Shown piece after piece: positions 23,751 to 35,553 of a stretch of DNA of 64,000 nucleotides. The translations under genes and the position numbers were made by a program. Below the pieces are notes generated by a model, which saw only the letters and a list, made by a program, of their open reading frames with translations, made no database searches and was not told where the DNA came from. The stretch lies in the NCBI GenBank assembly GCA_018466975.1, contig CM031554.1, positions 1,116,001 to 1,180,000 on the forward strand, read 5' to 3'. The stretch comes from Sparassis latifolia (lineage: Eukaryota; Basidiomycota; Agaricomycetes; Polyporales; Sparassidaceae). How positions within the stretch are numbered: the stretch's first letter is position 1; every line of letters starts with the position of its first letter.

Positions 23751-26700
23751 CTACAAGAACGACTCAGTACCTGGCTCGAGAAAAATCTGTGGACCGGACA
23801 CACCTTTGAGAACCAGCCTCGTGAATTCTCTCGCCAATTTCGGCTGTTCGTTCTCCAACCGGCGCAAACTCTCGACACTGAGCTTCCACAGTACTGACTG
23901 CCGTTCCACGACGCATGTCGCATTGCGAGACAGCCCTGACAGTGTCGAGAGTTCTCCGGCTAGCGTTCCGGGAACCATCGACTCCTCCATGGGTAAAGTG
24001 TGTTCGTTGAAGCGGTACATCGCCCGCAAGATACCGGACTCGACGACATAAAGTCCGTCTGGTTCGTCCCCCTGATTCCAGAGGACGGTTCCCTCTGGAA
24101 CGCAGACGCGCTCTAGGTACGGTGACAGTGGCGCGAATCGTTCCGGGTCGACAGGCCCGTATGACGAAAATACCTTCACCAGCGTATTGTACGGTTCTGT
24201 AGCTGCCGAGATCTGGTCTTGTGGAGGTGAGTGATCTATAAGCGCGCAACATTTAGTCAGTGTGTGACGCGAGGCGACGTAACACGAACCACGGGCAATA
24301 GTGCGCCAGCCAGCTTCGAGGATATGAGATTTTCTTGGAGTAGTCGATAGAGTTTCTTGGAATGCTACCATATCCACCTGACGACCTGGCAGCGCTAACA
24401 TACGATTTCAGTCAAGGTGTTTGACACTAGCTTTCGGCTCCAGTATGACTGACCAAGTATTGGCACATCGGCTTTCTGAGAGGCAAACCACGCCCTCAGA
24501 TAGACGTTCTCCGTCCCTGATATGATATCAAGTCCGCATAAGATTATCACCAAGAAAATCGCACGCACACTCCAGCGCGTCATTGAATGTCGAGAACAGC
24601 TCCACGCCATCCATCTCCAGTAACCCCACATTTTGCAGTGCTATCCCCACGGGCGACTCCACAGAGAAGCCGCAGAACACTAAGACGACCCGCTTTGTTG
24701 ACAGTAGGCGCTGCACCCTTACGAATGCCTCCGCCGCGGACATGTCCACACCTGCAACGAGAGACAGATCGAGGATAAGGAAGCGCGTCGGGTTGTGCTG
24801 CCAGGTTGGGCCCTCTACGAGTGTCCGGATTGTTTCTTCCACGTTCGTAATGGTACCAAAGAACAGGAAACCTGAAAATCGTACTAGTGAGTGACAATTA
24901 ACCATGAACACAAGGAGATGAACCACCTTGCAGCCTCAAGATGGTCGTCTGCTTCGAAACCTCTCGGAGATAGGCCCGATGGGCGCTCGGTCTCCGCACC
25001 GTCGACATGGCCGTTTCGCCTGTATGCAGCGCACGGATGCTTCTCCGCCTAGAGCTCTGTACGACGAAAAAGAAGCCTAGCACAAGGTAAGTCGATAAAA
25101 GTATAGAAAATACTAAATAAACATACAGCAGACGACGATGCCGAAGAGGACGCCGATAACAAAGTCCCACACCGTCATGCAAATCATGATGCTCGCGATC
25201 GTGATATACTCCGCCCTGAATTAAAGGTTAGAAAATGCACTCAAGCAACGGCATGAACCCATATGCCTACCTGTTAACACGATGTCGGGTGTCCCAGAGT
25301 GCCTCCTTCACGAGATCAATACCTAAGACAAAAATCAAAGCTCCCACGACCATCACCGCTACATGCCACTGTCAACGCATGATGACATCTGGACATCAGA
25401 AGAACCTACGGATGTATGCAATCGGCGCGGTACCAATGAGGAGTAAAAGGGTTGTTGCTCCCGCCAGCATGAAGCCCGCCGTGCGTGTATCACCGCCGAC
25501 CCGATAGAATCTGACCATGACCAATATTAAGCTGGAGAATCGCCACATATTTGAGAGCAGGCGTACAGCAATGTATTTACGTAGACCAAGTAATTCGGTC
25601 TGCAAGGAGTATGTCAACATCCACAAAACGCGTACGACTTCATGCAAAGTCGGAGACATACACAGTGCCCAGTGCTCCAGCGATAAGATTCGAATATCCA
25701 TGTGCCACGAGCTCCTTATCCGTCTTGACATCGTGGTTCAAAGATACCGCTGAATTCCAGTAGTCAGATAGTTGCCTGCGATGCCGGCTACAAGATAAGA
25801 AGGCGCACCCAGCGCAGGGACGTTCAAAGGAGGATGCAAAATGTTGAAAAACAATCTACCAACCCATATCATCAGTCAAGCAGGGACAGTCGCTAAGTGA
25901 ACAGCACCTACAAAGCAAATTGTGTAGGAAGGGTTTTCCACAAGGCTCTCCAATGAGTCGCGCTAAAATCTACGTATCCCGGTCAGGATTCCATCATGTC
26001 ATGAGATGATGACAACAGCTTACCATAGAACGAGTAGAAATGATACCACGGTTCAGGATTCGTCCCCATATCAAACAACCACCCGTCACTCCGGAGCGTT
26101 CCAACATCGAGGTGCGCAGCGGCGACGACGACATAGAATACAATAGGAATAATCAAGAAATCTGCATCCCCGTTCTCAGCTCATCGGCACAGTACTCACG
26201 ACGAATGCCAGCTGAAACGCACAGATAGGGAAGATGAGCTGGTGCTCATACTTGTGAGTAATGACGCGCAGGAGCACGGCGAGGCCGAAAGCGGGCGCCC
26301 ACAGTGCCAAGTTGTGCGCGTTGAGGAAGAGGTACTTGAAAGTAGCAAAGTCGAGCGCAAAGTCGTCGTCCGCCATGCGCGTGCTGACGGTCAAACTTTG
26401 CGTGGGCATGAGATTGTGGACACTTCTCAATCAAGGGCAGAGCCTCACCCTGTGAGTATCAGAAACACACCGACACCACCGATGCATCTTCAGAACGTGA
26501 GTAAAGTGCTGACTACTGTGCGATAACTGTAGCGTACCCGACGAGAATATGGCGAGGGAAAAAGCCAATCAGAGAGCCCATCCTCAGCGCGCCCAATAGG
26601 AAGAATGTAAGCCCTGTGAGGCAAAGTGAATGCCGCGATTAATCGACGATGGGCATCGAGATCCGCACCAGTTATTATAGACGAGAATGCGAATGCGACG

Positions 26701-28126
26701 ACGGTCGTCGCAATGATCTCGCGTGGTTTGTCTTCCCCAACGTACTCAGCTATGCTGTTGGCCAATATGTGGAAGAAGGGCTGATGGTCACGACCACCTG
26801 ATTCAGGAAGACGCGTAGTCCGAAGTGGTCAAGTGACATACCACGACTTCAATCATCATACTGCCATTGGCACCGGCAAAACCGCTGCCTCCCGCAGAAT
26901 AAATCAATTGTGAAATAATCGCGCTGAAAACAGACTGCGGTCAAAGTTATACCTGTCGTTCAGACGGGAGTTATACGCACGTTACGAAGAACATGGACAC
27001 GCCGGCCCCACCAAGGTTTGAGAACACTCCCGTAGCAGGGAAAGTGATCATCCCATCTACCTCGATATTGAGAGACCCAACTTGATCAAACACAACGCGA
27101 ACTCACATGAAATACCGTCAAGGATATTGAGCAATGTCCCGAGGACGACCGCAGGGAGCGACCTGACCGCAGTCGCGCCGAAGTCGCGCATAGTCGAGAG
27201 TGCAACCTTGCGCCAACTGCCCTCTCGGAGAGCATCAAGAAGATGACGTGACTTACGATCTTCGTGAGGGTGGCCGTTGCCATTGTACATCGGCTGTGCA
27301 GCTTCCACGTCTGGGAGGAGCGGCGCCGTTTCAGAAGCTTCGCTCGAGACACTGCTGGTACTCGGTGACCGATGCGGTATGGCATGCACGTACGGCGTAG
27401 CTTCAACAATTGGCGTGGCGGGGTGAACATGAAACGTCGGAGTTGGATTGGGTAGTTCCGCGGTAGGCGTCGGAATGGACGAGCTCGCGAGCGAGGGCGG
27501 CTCGCCATCCTGAGTCTGGCGTGCCATCAGCAGGGTCAGTGCGGACGGGTGGTGCACCGACCCAGGATATCCTTTGGGAGTCAAATTGCCCGAGCGAAGG
27601 GATGAGACGGACGTCGCGGACGCGGAGAGATCGGTAGCGCCGTCGGAGCGTATGGACTGAACGGAGGGCACGGACATGGACGACAGCTGGAGCGGGAGGT
27701 GCGCCTCGGCGTCGTCCTCGGATTCGACCGCGTTGGGGAAGATGAACGAATCCTGCGAGCGCGGGGAGAGTGTGTTCGGCGTCTGAAGAGGCATATTGGA
27801 TATCTGCATGGTGTTGTCCCGGATATGGTCCTGCGTGTGGGGCAGCAGAGCGGGGCGGGGCCTCAACGACTTGATGCTGGTCGAGACGAAGCTCCTCGGC
27901 TGTTGCAGGCTGTGGATGGTTCGTGAGCGCTACCGCGTAATTGAGAGATCAGCTGTCCGCACCCTGCGCGAGTGACTGAGGAAGCACTGAGGCGAATCAA
28001 GGATTCGACGGGCGAGAGGGACCCTGTGCCACGGCCGTCCACGTTCGCGTCTTCGTCCGCCCGTAAATGAGGTGATCCAGAGGGCCCGGGGCTGTCACGT
28101 CCTGGGGCAAGCATATGACGAGACAT
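23751..28126 (-). CDS. SulP/SLC26-type transporter with STAS and cyclic-nucleotide-binding domains
   Basis: Twenty-one exons fit in phase on the minus strand (28126-27963, 27909-27107, 27056-26981, 26923-26842, 26780-26669, 26613-26538, 26487-26449, 26395-26196, 26161-26024, 25969-25912, 25855-25809, 25749-25662, 25599-25567, 25510-25410, 25358-25271, 25215-25127, 25076-24927, 24871-24569, 24516-24454, 24385-24290, 24235-23751), about 1096 residues. A disordered N-terminal region of about 310 residues comes first. The membrane core follows: ISYGMITFPATG, GSGFAGANGSMMIEVVPFFH, GFFPRHILVGCIGGVGVFL, PALAVSLNHDVKTDKELVAH. Next is a STAS domain (LDLSLVAGVDMSAAEAFV) and a C-terminal cNMP-binding domain (VLWNQGDEPDGLYVVESG, PGTLAGELSTLSGLSRNAT). 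This architecture is that of yeast Ygr125w/Vsb1, linked to vacuolar transport. The intron at 26162-26195 is only 34 bp and is the weakest junction. Substrate and localisation are inferred. Confidence 0.88.
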
Positions 28127-29800
28127 GATGACAGAAACGCGCCAGAACGACGTCGACGACCGAGAACTTGCAAAATTTGAACGGATAGACCGTCCGTATG
28201 AGTCTATGAATACTCTACAGCTGCAAAAGTATGCATGAACTGGGAGAGAGATAGCAATGTGGCGGGTAGGAGATAACGGGAGGTGGTGGTCGCGGCCAGA
28301 GTGAGCGCTCAGCGCCGCGGCCTTCAAATTTGACGTTGCTGGACGCAGTCAACATCGTAGGGTAGAAATTGTCCTGCACCAAACCCTGCACACCAGATAC
28401 ACGTTGGAGAAGTAGTTGGTCGAGCACGCGGTGCGCGTCTATAGTCTAGTGTATAAGTCAGGCAGGATCACATCTCACGATCTCACGCAGTTGACAAAGA
28501 TTGAATGTTCACGGGAAATCTCCAGAGCCGCCCGCCGGTCACGGAAGTGCACGCCTTGCGTTATGATCCTATGTGGTTGATTGACATATAGAGTTGTGGG
28601 AACAGCTTAAACTTGGTACGATCCGGTCTCGTGGTTTGCGCACTGAACTACACAGAATGTATATGCTTGAGCCTTGCAGTGGTGGAAGACACTTTATCTC
28701 GGCCATCGACACGGCATGGAACGTACGAGAGGCACTGGTGGGATCTCTATGCTGCGCTACGCGTGTAACCAGGACGTAGACAGGCGTCAAATAGCATCAA
28801 TCAGGAGGTGGGTATGTTCTGCGACATCCTGGTCATTAATGCGGCGCTCTAAGAAAGGAACATCTGCCTTTCTCTGACTGCGGGTTGTTTTCATGAGCCT
28901 AGGTCGGTGCAGTAGCTTACTACCCACCGAAATCCCAGGTGGACGGTGGTATCTTAGTACTACATCAGTCCTCCTTCGTGTGCTGACGGAACTTAGCCGA
29001 AACAGTAGAATTGTGCTCATGCATGCACTCCAGGACGTGCAGAAAGCGTCAGGCGTCCTCGTGGTCCCCTACAGCTGCATCCTACGACTTTTTTGATACC
29101 CAAATCCCATGTGTTAGAGTATACGGCTCGAACTTCCTGAGTAATTAGTAAGTGGTCCCTACGGCTACATGCATTCTCAGGCTGATATACGCCTTCCAGG
29201 AATTCTGAAATCCAACCGCCATACTACTTTTAGCATCGCCAGAAATTGGCAGAATTGCATCGCCTCCGTCTGTCCGGAATACGGAGTTCTCAGCCACCGA
29301 CGGATATCCGAATTGCCTTCCGTTGTTTCGTATTCCAGTCTTCAACGGCATTGCACACTGGTTTATCCTGGGTTGAATCTCATAATTCTACGATTCAACA
29401 AGTCACCACTCACACTCTCAACGTTCTCTTGGCAAGAGCTCATCGGTTTTGTCGAGACTGCCACAAGAGCTGCTTCTTATCGAGTCGTGCAAAGCTTCAA
29501 ATTCAGCTCGATCCAAGTTTGAGCTTCTCATTCATATAACAATTCGTTACGTAGCGCACGGTGCGACTGTACTCGTAGTACTCTGTCTAAAGTCTGCATA
29601 CTGTAGAAACATTTTATGAAATTGGTGGATATCCATTAGACGATGAGGCGTATATTGGCGGAGTTTAAAATAAATCGATCCCGGCAAGGCGGTGACTGAC
29701 GCGGTCCTCATATGCAGTCATCGCCCAAAATACGACTCCAAGTCTTCCGTCTTCGACTTACAAACAACCACGACGGACCACGACGGCGATAACGGTGACC
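28127..29800. other. Intergenic, about 1.7 kb, between divergent transporter genes
   Basis: The 5' regions of the SulP and ZIP genes. Several short frames exist on both strands (for example 29169-29522) but none has a motif or splice support. Part of 28127-28330 is probably 5' UTR of the SulP gene. No repeat or RNA gene recognised. Confidence 0.4.
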
Positions 29801-31931
29801 ATGACCTTCATACCTCTTCTTGTTACCGTCGACAACGATGACGAGACACGGACGCGTATACTCACGCGCATATACCTGATGATTGCCCTCTTCATCGTCT
29901 CCTTCTTCGCTGTCTCTTTCCCGGCCGTAGCACGCTCTCGGCGCAATCTCCGAGTCCCATCCTTCCTTTTCTTTGTCGGGAAGCACTTCGGGACGGGCGT
30001 TATCCTTGCAACGGCGTTTGCACACTTGCTGCAAGATGCTTTCGCTGCGCTGATGAGCGAGAAGGTCAAGGAGCGCTGGGGGATCGGAAAGTGGACAGGG
30101 CTGATAGTGTGCGTTCTTGACTATCATCCTATGTTCTGAATCATATTTTCAAACTGTTAACAGTCTCAGCTCGCTCCTCTCCATCTTCCTGGTTGAATGT
30201 GAGCTTCGTACTTATCCGCGAAAAAATAAAAGAATACTCACCTCCCAGCAGATATTTCAACGTCCTTCGTCGACCGCCTGCACTCCTACTCCTCCGAGCC
30301 CCCATCCCCATTATCCACCTCACCTCCACATTCGCCGAAACCGAGTAGTCCGTGTCTCGCTGCGCGAACACACCTACCCTCGCCCCCGCCCGATGGCCTT
30401 GCGGACCCATCCCCTGCGATCATGGTCCAGAATCTGGAAAGGTTGGTCTATGCGCCAGACAACATCTCACAGCAGGAATGTTCTTCGGCGAACAGCCCGC
30501 CGACGGTGACGGAGCACACGCCAATGTCCTCCGCCGCCGCTTCTTCGCAGCGGAGACCATCGTCTTACTCTACCTTTCCCGCTCCTTCAAACCACTTAGA
30601 CCACGTGAGGACCCCGCGCTTCTCCCCACACGCACATTTTCATTCGCATTCGCATTTGCCCCTCGGCCGTGGGGACGGCGGGGACGGGGCGGACGACGAG
30701 ATCTTCGCGGGCGGGCATCACCGGCACGAGGAGCGCACCGCGCATTCCCGGCACCACTCTCACCAGTACTGGGAGGCCTGGCGGACGTGGCTTGGGCTGC
30801 GGCAAGGCGGGGAAGGGGGTGTGGACGAGGAGGCGGAGGCGGAGGCGGCGGCAGCGGCAGCGGCGGAGCGTGGGCGCGAGGCGGAGCGTGCGCACAAGAA
30901 GGTAGCGGCTCATGAGCCCTCGCATGCGCACCTGGATCTTGAAGATGGGTACCTCAGTGATGGAGCGGATGAAGGGGGAGCACTGAGTACGCTTGTCGAG
31001 GACGAAATCGGCGATAGGGAGGAGGCAGAGAAGGTGCGGGTGGGGCGGCGGCGGCAGATCGTCGGGATACTGGTGCGCCTCTATTTTCTCCTTTAAATTG
31101 AATCGAGAAGAGAAGAGCTGACGCGGCTCTGTGGGCAGATGCTGCAAGTGGGCATCATGCTACACTCGCTTGTCATCGGGCTCACGCTCGCCATCACCTC
31201 CGGGCCCGAGTTCAGTAAGTCCAACTGCTTCACCATCCGGTAACCATGGGCCGCTTCTGACACCCGAAGTTAGCTTCGCTCGTCATCGCCATCGCGTTTC
31301 ACCAGCTATTCGAAGGACTCTCGCTGGGGATCCGCATCGCGGGTCTGCCCGACTCCGGGGCGGCTACAAGTACGTTTCCCCATCTTCCTACATTCTATGT
31401 GTATCCCGCTGACCATGTTCGCAGGTCTGTTCAGCTGCGCTCTCAAGCCGACGCTCACGCTGGCCTTCGCGCTGACGACGCCCATCGGGATCGCCCTCGG
31501 CTTGGGCATCTTCGCACCGGGGACTGCTGGCGGCGACGAAGGTACGTGTGTCCTGATCTCCTACCGATGGCACACTGCTCATTGTCTTGTTGTCAATGTT
31601 GGTTTCGTGTAGCGCACCTCCTCCTGGTTCAGGGCCTGATGTCAGCGCTAAGTGCGGGGATGCTTATTTACGCGGCGTGCGTGGAGATGCTGGCCGGGGA
31701 CTTCGTGATGGACCCGCGGCTCTGGCGGGCGAGCGTCCTGCGGCAGGCGCTGGCGTTGTGCAGCCTCTTTTTGGGCGTGGGCGCGATGGTGGTTGTAGGG
31801 TAAGTGTACTCTGCTCGTGTACTGGTTTCCGAATCATTGCTCATGCATTGTGCTTGTATCTGCGCTTAGATTGTGAGTGTTCCCCTGCGAGTTTTGCACG
31901 AGGTGTCTAACTGTTTCGCAGGTTCGACTGA
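29801..31931 (+). CDS. ZIP-family zinc/iron transporter with a very large cytosolic loop
   Basis: Imports divalent metal, mostly zinc, into the cytosol. Exons 29801-30108, 30164-30198, 30252-31072, 31139-31214, 31274-31369, 31425-31541, 31613-31799 and a short last exon ending with the stop at 31929-31931 (a mini-exon near 31870 may be missed). The first helices are LMIALFIVSFFAVSFPAVA, then GKHFGTGVILATAFAHLLQD and LSSLLSIFLVEY. The metal-site helices are MLHSLVIGLTLAI and IAFHQLFEGLSLGIR, with the conserved HS..G and H..EG. Between helices 3 and 4 is a loop of about 265 residues with a His-rich part (HAHFHSHSHL, GGHHRHEERTAHSRHHSHQ) and an acidic/poly-Ala part from a GC-rich simple repeat near 30830. 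The His-rich loop could sense or hold zinc. The start at 29801 is tentative. Confidence 0.85.
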
Positions 31932-32274
31932 CCGCGTCACGGACAATGTTTCTTGATTTCTTGGATGCCAGACACGCATGAATACTTTCTATCCTCGCAC
32001 GACCTTGACGAACCCTGCACTGGCTGCACGCCGACTGTGCCCGCACGATAGATGACAACGCCGGGAGTACTTGTACGCCACCCCTGTAATCACTAGTTGT
32101 ATATCTCGTAGAATCTGTGCTCAACGGTGTAATCTTTCAGCGGTCCTTTGGACCGCGGTTGTATCGACTTCGTGTGCCCCTCACTGCTTGTCTTTCGCAC
32201 GAATGACAGAGAATAAGTGAGGTCTTAAGTACAGAGCGACGGCATATGGATCCGTCCATGCCCCGAATGCTAAC
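31932..32274. other. Convergent intergenic region, 0.34 kb
   Basis: Lies between the stop codons of the ZIP transporter and the LPMO. No feature recognised. Confidence 0.4.
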
Positions 32275-33536
32275 TCATCGCGACCAACGTGGATCGATCA
32301 CCAGAGTGTGGCGGCGGACGTTTGGGGACCCCACCCCGGGAACAATCAGTACCGCCATTTCCCCGTTGTTGAAATTGTCTGTGGGGCTGGCCGCTGATGG
32401 AGGAGGATCGGTAGGAGTACTCACGGGTGCCTCCGCCGGTGCCTCTGCCGGTGCCTCCGCCGGTGCATCAGGCTGACTTTGAGTCAGAGTGGGCACACCC
32501 ATAGTTGTCTGTGGGACGAACGTCGCGATGGGTGGGCCTGGGAAGACGTACGGTGCGTCTGGGTTGTCGTAGACCTATGCGTACAGGCGTATACATATAT
32601 ACTCACAGACAAGCTAAAGGAGACTTACGTCGACGTGTATTCCAGGGTCAGTGGCTGCGTACGCCCCTGGGAGCGACACTGTGTCGTTTGGCGAGGGCAC
32701 CATCGTGCCGTCGCCGACGATGTTCAGCTGCGTGCAGGAGGGGTAGAACTCTGCGCCGCCTACGCTCATCGCATTTTGCAGGGCGATAAGCTGGTGGTGG
32801 ACGCGCCCCCATTCAGACTGATTCCACGAAAAGAGAGGAAAGATTGGGCTCACCTCGTTCCTGACCAGGTAGGGCCCCGGCATGAGATCACTCGGCAGGA
32901 TGACGGTGAAATTTGCGCCATTCACTACAAGGAGGGGTCAGACAAGTGGGTGACTGGCGAGTCGGCGTGGGGACACACTGATGTTCGCCTGCACCCATGT
33001 ACCGTCGCTCTGCTTGGCAACCTGGTCGATCTTGAACCACTGGCCGTCCGTTGCGTTGAAGTCAGTGCAGGAGGAGCCCGGGCCGCCACAGGAAGCCATG
33101 TAGGTGAGGATCGGCCCGACGCCGTGTGGCCACTGGGAGATATATCGTCAAGGTTCCACTCTGCCAGAAGTATGGAGTATTGGGCACGTACATGCCCGCC
33201 CGAGCCAGAGACCCAGTCAAAGGTCACGTTGCTCCCGGTTTGTGTCCTCACGTCTATCGGCGCACTCTGTGCGTCGAGTCCACATGCCAGGTTGACGTCG
33301 GACGTGTTCTGTACCGGGCTATTGCTAGACACTATTCGTATGGGACTGACGGCTGAACAACGATACATAGTAAGCGATGTGGGTCGCGGATCGGAGCAGT
33401 GCAATAGCTCACTTTCGTTGTGTCCCGGAGGATTCCCTTGGTAAATTGCACCGTCAATCCCTACTTCCGTGACAAAGCCGTGGGCGGAGGCAAGCCGGAG
33501 CACGGAGCAAAGAGAGAGCAACAGAAACCACGACAT
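32275..33536 (-). CDS. Secreted AA9 lytic polysaccharide monooxygenase
   Basis: Copper enzyme that cleaves cellulose or related glucans outside the cell. Six exons (33413-33536, 33192-33352, 32979-33132, 32854-32924, 32629-32790, 32275-32574) give 323 residues. The signal peptide MSWFLLLSLCSVLRLASA ends directly before HGFV, so the mature protein starts with the copper-binding His. The second copper His is in GHWPHGVGPILTYM, and the axial Tyr in GGAEFYPSCTQLNI. DFNATDGQWFKID and GPYLVRNELIAL are typical family segments. There is no cellulose-binding CBM1. Instead there is a Pro/Ala/Glu linker of three APAE-type units and a 45-residue tail ending LVIDPRWSR, of unknown role. The ATG at 33536 is the one that gives the signal peptide. 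Confidence 0.93.
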
Positions 33537-33650
33537 GGTGTACGACGGACAAGGCGAGGAAAAAAATACACCCAAGACCAGGAGTATAATCCAGTTATAC
33601 TCGACGAGACGAAACTAGCGTGCACAAGGTGCATCGATCTCAGCATTGAA

Positions 33651-33657
33651 TTTATAT
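33651..33657 (-). promoter_or_regulatory. TATA-like element upstream of the LPMO
   Basis: The coding strand reads CATATAAA about 115 bp upstream of the LPMO start codon. Position and sequence only. Confidence 0.3.
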
Positions 33658-34271
33658 GGGAATGTGCGGCTGGCATTTCACACTGATCCAACACCCGTGA
33701 AGTTCTATCGTTGCAATGCAGACTGGGCCTAAGAAACATGCCCGAGTAGTCAGTCTAATCCTACCGTTACCATGGCGTTGGGACGCTAGGGCACTAGATG
33801 ATAGTGCATGATCATCGTGGTGAGTGGTATTGCAGCTGACACCACTAATACTTTTTCACGACTTCCATCACCGAAAAGCTACGTCCTCTGACGGCAATAA
33901 TGCGGTGTTGTGTTCATCGTCCACGAGATAGTAATCGTACTCTGCCACACATTGAGAAAATCACGAACTCACTCGAGTACTTTATCCCATGATACTTACT
34001 AGGATGGTGGAGTAGAAAAATTTGCCACATTATTGTGTCTTTAGGCGGATAAAGAGAAGGCTGACAGTATGGTGTTATGTTGTAGACAACGGTGACTCTT
34101 CTAAGGTGCGCCATTCCACCACAAGTGCCAAATCGGGACTCTCACTTCGGCCCGGACTTACCGGCATCTTCCGAATCAACATACTCTCAGCTCAGCCTAC
34201 AGTATCCAGATTATATCCAGATATCTTTTTGACGGCCTCGAAGTTCGACGTTAGCCCCTTGAGTGTACCTT
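33658..34271. other. Divergent intergenic region, 0.6 kb
   Basis: Lies between the LPMO and sirtuin start codons. No frame with support. I could not identify specific carbon-regulation sites with confidence. Confidence 0.4.
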
Positions 34272-35346
34272 ATGCCGCCCAGTGACAGTGAAGCAGAATT
34301 TCAGGAGGCGCTTCGCCGTTCTCAGCACATCGTGGTCATTGCGGGTGCCGGTCTGTCAGCCGCGTCAGGTTCGTTAAGTCGCCATTGATCCAAATGCGTG
34401 AAGTCCATGAGACTTACCGACTATGTAGGGATACCCACGTTTCGTGGTACAGGAGGCATGTGGCGATCTCTGGATGCTACGAGTCTAGCTACGCCGAGCG
34501 CATTCGCAGCTAACCCGTCGTTGGTGTGGCAGTTTTACCACCACCGCAGAGTCAAGTGAGCCCTTGGTCCTAACCTTCACTCTGCGTCGCTGCTCACTTA
34601 TATACTTATCGTCGATGCATAGAGCGCTAGCTGCAACTCCCAATATAGCCCACGACCTACTTGCCAAGCTGGCAATACCTAATTTCCTGAAGACTCTGGC
34701 TCCAATGGCCAAGTCCTTCCACTTGGTTACGCAGAACGTGGACAGGCTGTCCGTACGCGCACTGAACTCCGTCGCAGAGCAGGTACCTGCTGGCAGCAAG
34801 CGTGCTGATCGCCCACGCATGGATTGCATCATCGAGATGCACGGAAAATTGTTCGACGTCAAATGTACAACCTGTAATTACTGCGAAGAAAACCTTAGCA
34901 GTCCTCTATGTCCTTCTCTGGGAGAGGCGGACGCAAAGCTCGGTGATTACCACGATGCAGGGTCCGTGGCGAACGACATACCTGAGAGCCAGCTTCCACG
35001 TTGTCCGGACTGCGGTGCACTTGCACGCCCGGGAGTAGTGTGGTTTGAAGAGAAACCACTGAGGCTCGATGACATCAACAGCATCGTATACAAAGCGGAT
35101 CTGTGTCTCGTCGTAGGCACTTCATCGACCGTGGGTTATGTTTATGTCGTCATTGTGTCCCTTTACTGATCTCTGCGCCAGGTTTACCCAGCCGCTGGCT
35201 ATGCGTACCGCGTCAAGCGCCACAATGGGGTTGTTGCAGTATTCAACCTTGAAGCGAGCAGCGGTGACGATCTTGCAGATTTCGTCTTCCTTGGGCCATG
35301 CGAGGTTACACTACCGCATGTGCTAGGTGTGAGTAAGGACAACTAA
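34272..35346 (+). CDS. NAD-dependent protein deacylase, SIRT5-like sirtuin
   Basis: Removes acyl groups from lysine using NAD. Four exons (34272-34368, 34429-34555, 34623-35130, 35182-35346) give 298 residues. The motifs in order are [13 protein letters not shown] with IPTFRG (NAD binding), a tyrosine/arginine pair in [18 protein letters not shown], the catalytic His in [12 protein letters not shown], the zinc cysteine pairs CTTC and [13 protein letters not shown], and [10 protein letters not shown]. The Y-x-x-R pair is the class III signature that in SIRT5 favours succinyl, malonyl or glutaryl lysine, so desuccinylase-type activity is inferred, not proved. No clear mitochondrial presequence is visible. 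The 3' end could contain one more intron (a GTGAGT lies just before the stop), so the last five residues are uncertain. Confidence 0.92.
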
Positions 35347-35553
35347 TGGACATAGAGCTTTCTTCTGGTAAGCGATGTGCATTGTCATATGAACAAAACT
35401 ACTGTGCTTTGAACCATGTCAGAGCAAACATTTATGAACTAGGACTAAACGGCAGGAATTGTCAAGCGGATGGAAAGTAATAGTAATAGGAACTCCCTCA
35501 ACTTCTACAATACTCGCCGTAAAACTGGTTGACCTTTCATCCAACAATCCGTT

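Noticed and set aside
30596..31147. Long antisense and alternative frames over the ZIP loop, including Gly- and Arg-rich frames
   Set aside because: They are by-products of the GC-rich simple sequence coding for the Glu/Ala loop; the ZIP frame explains the region.
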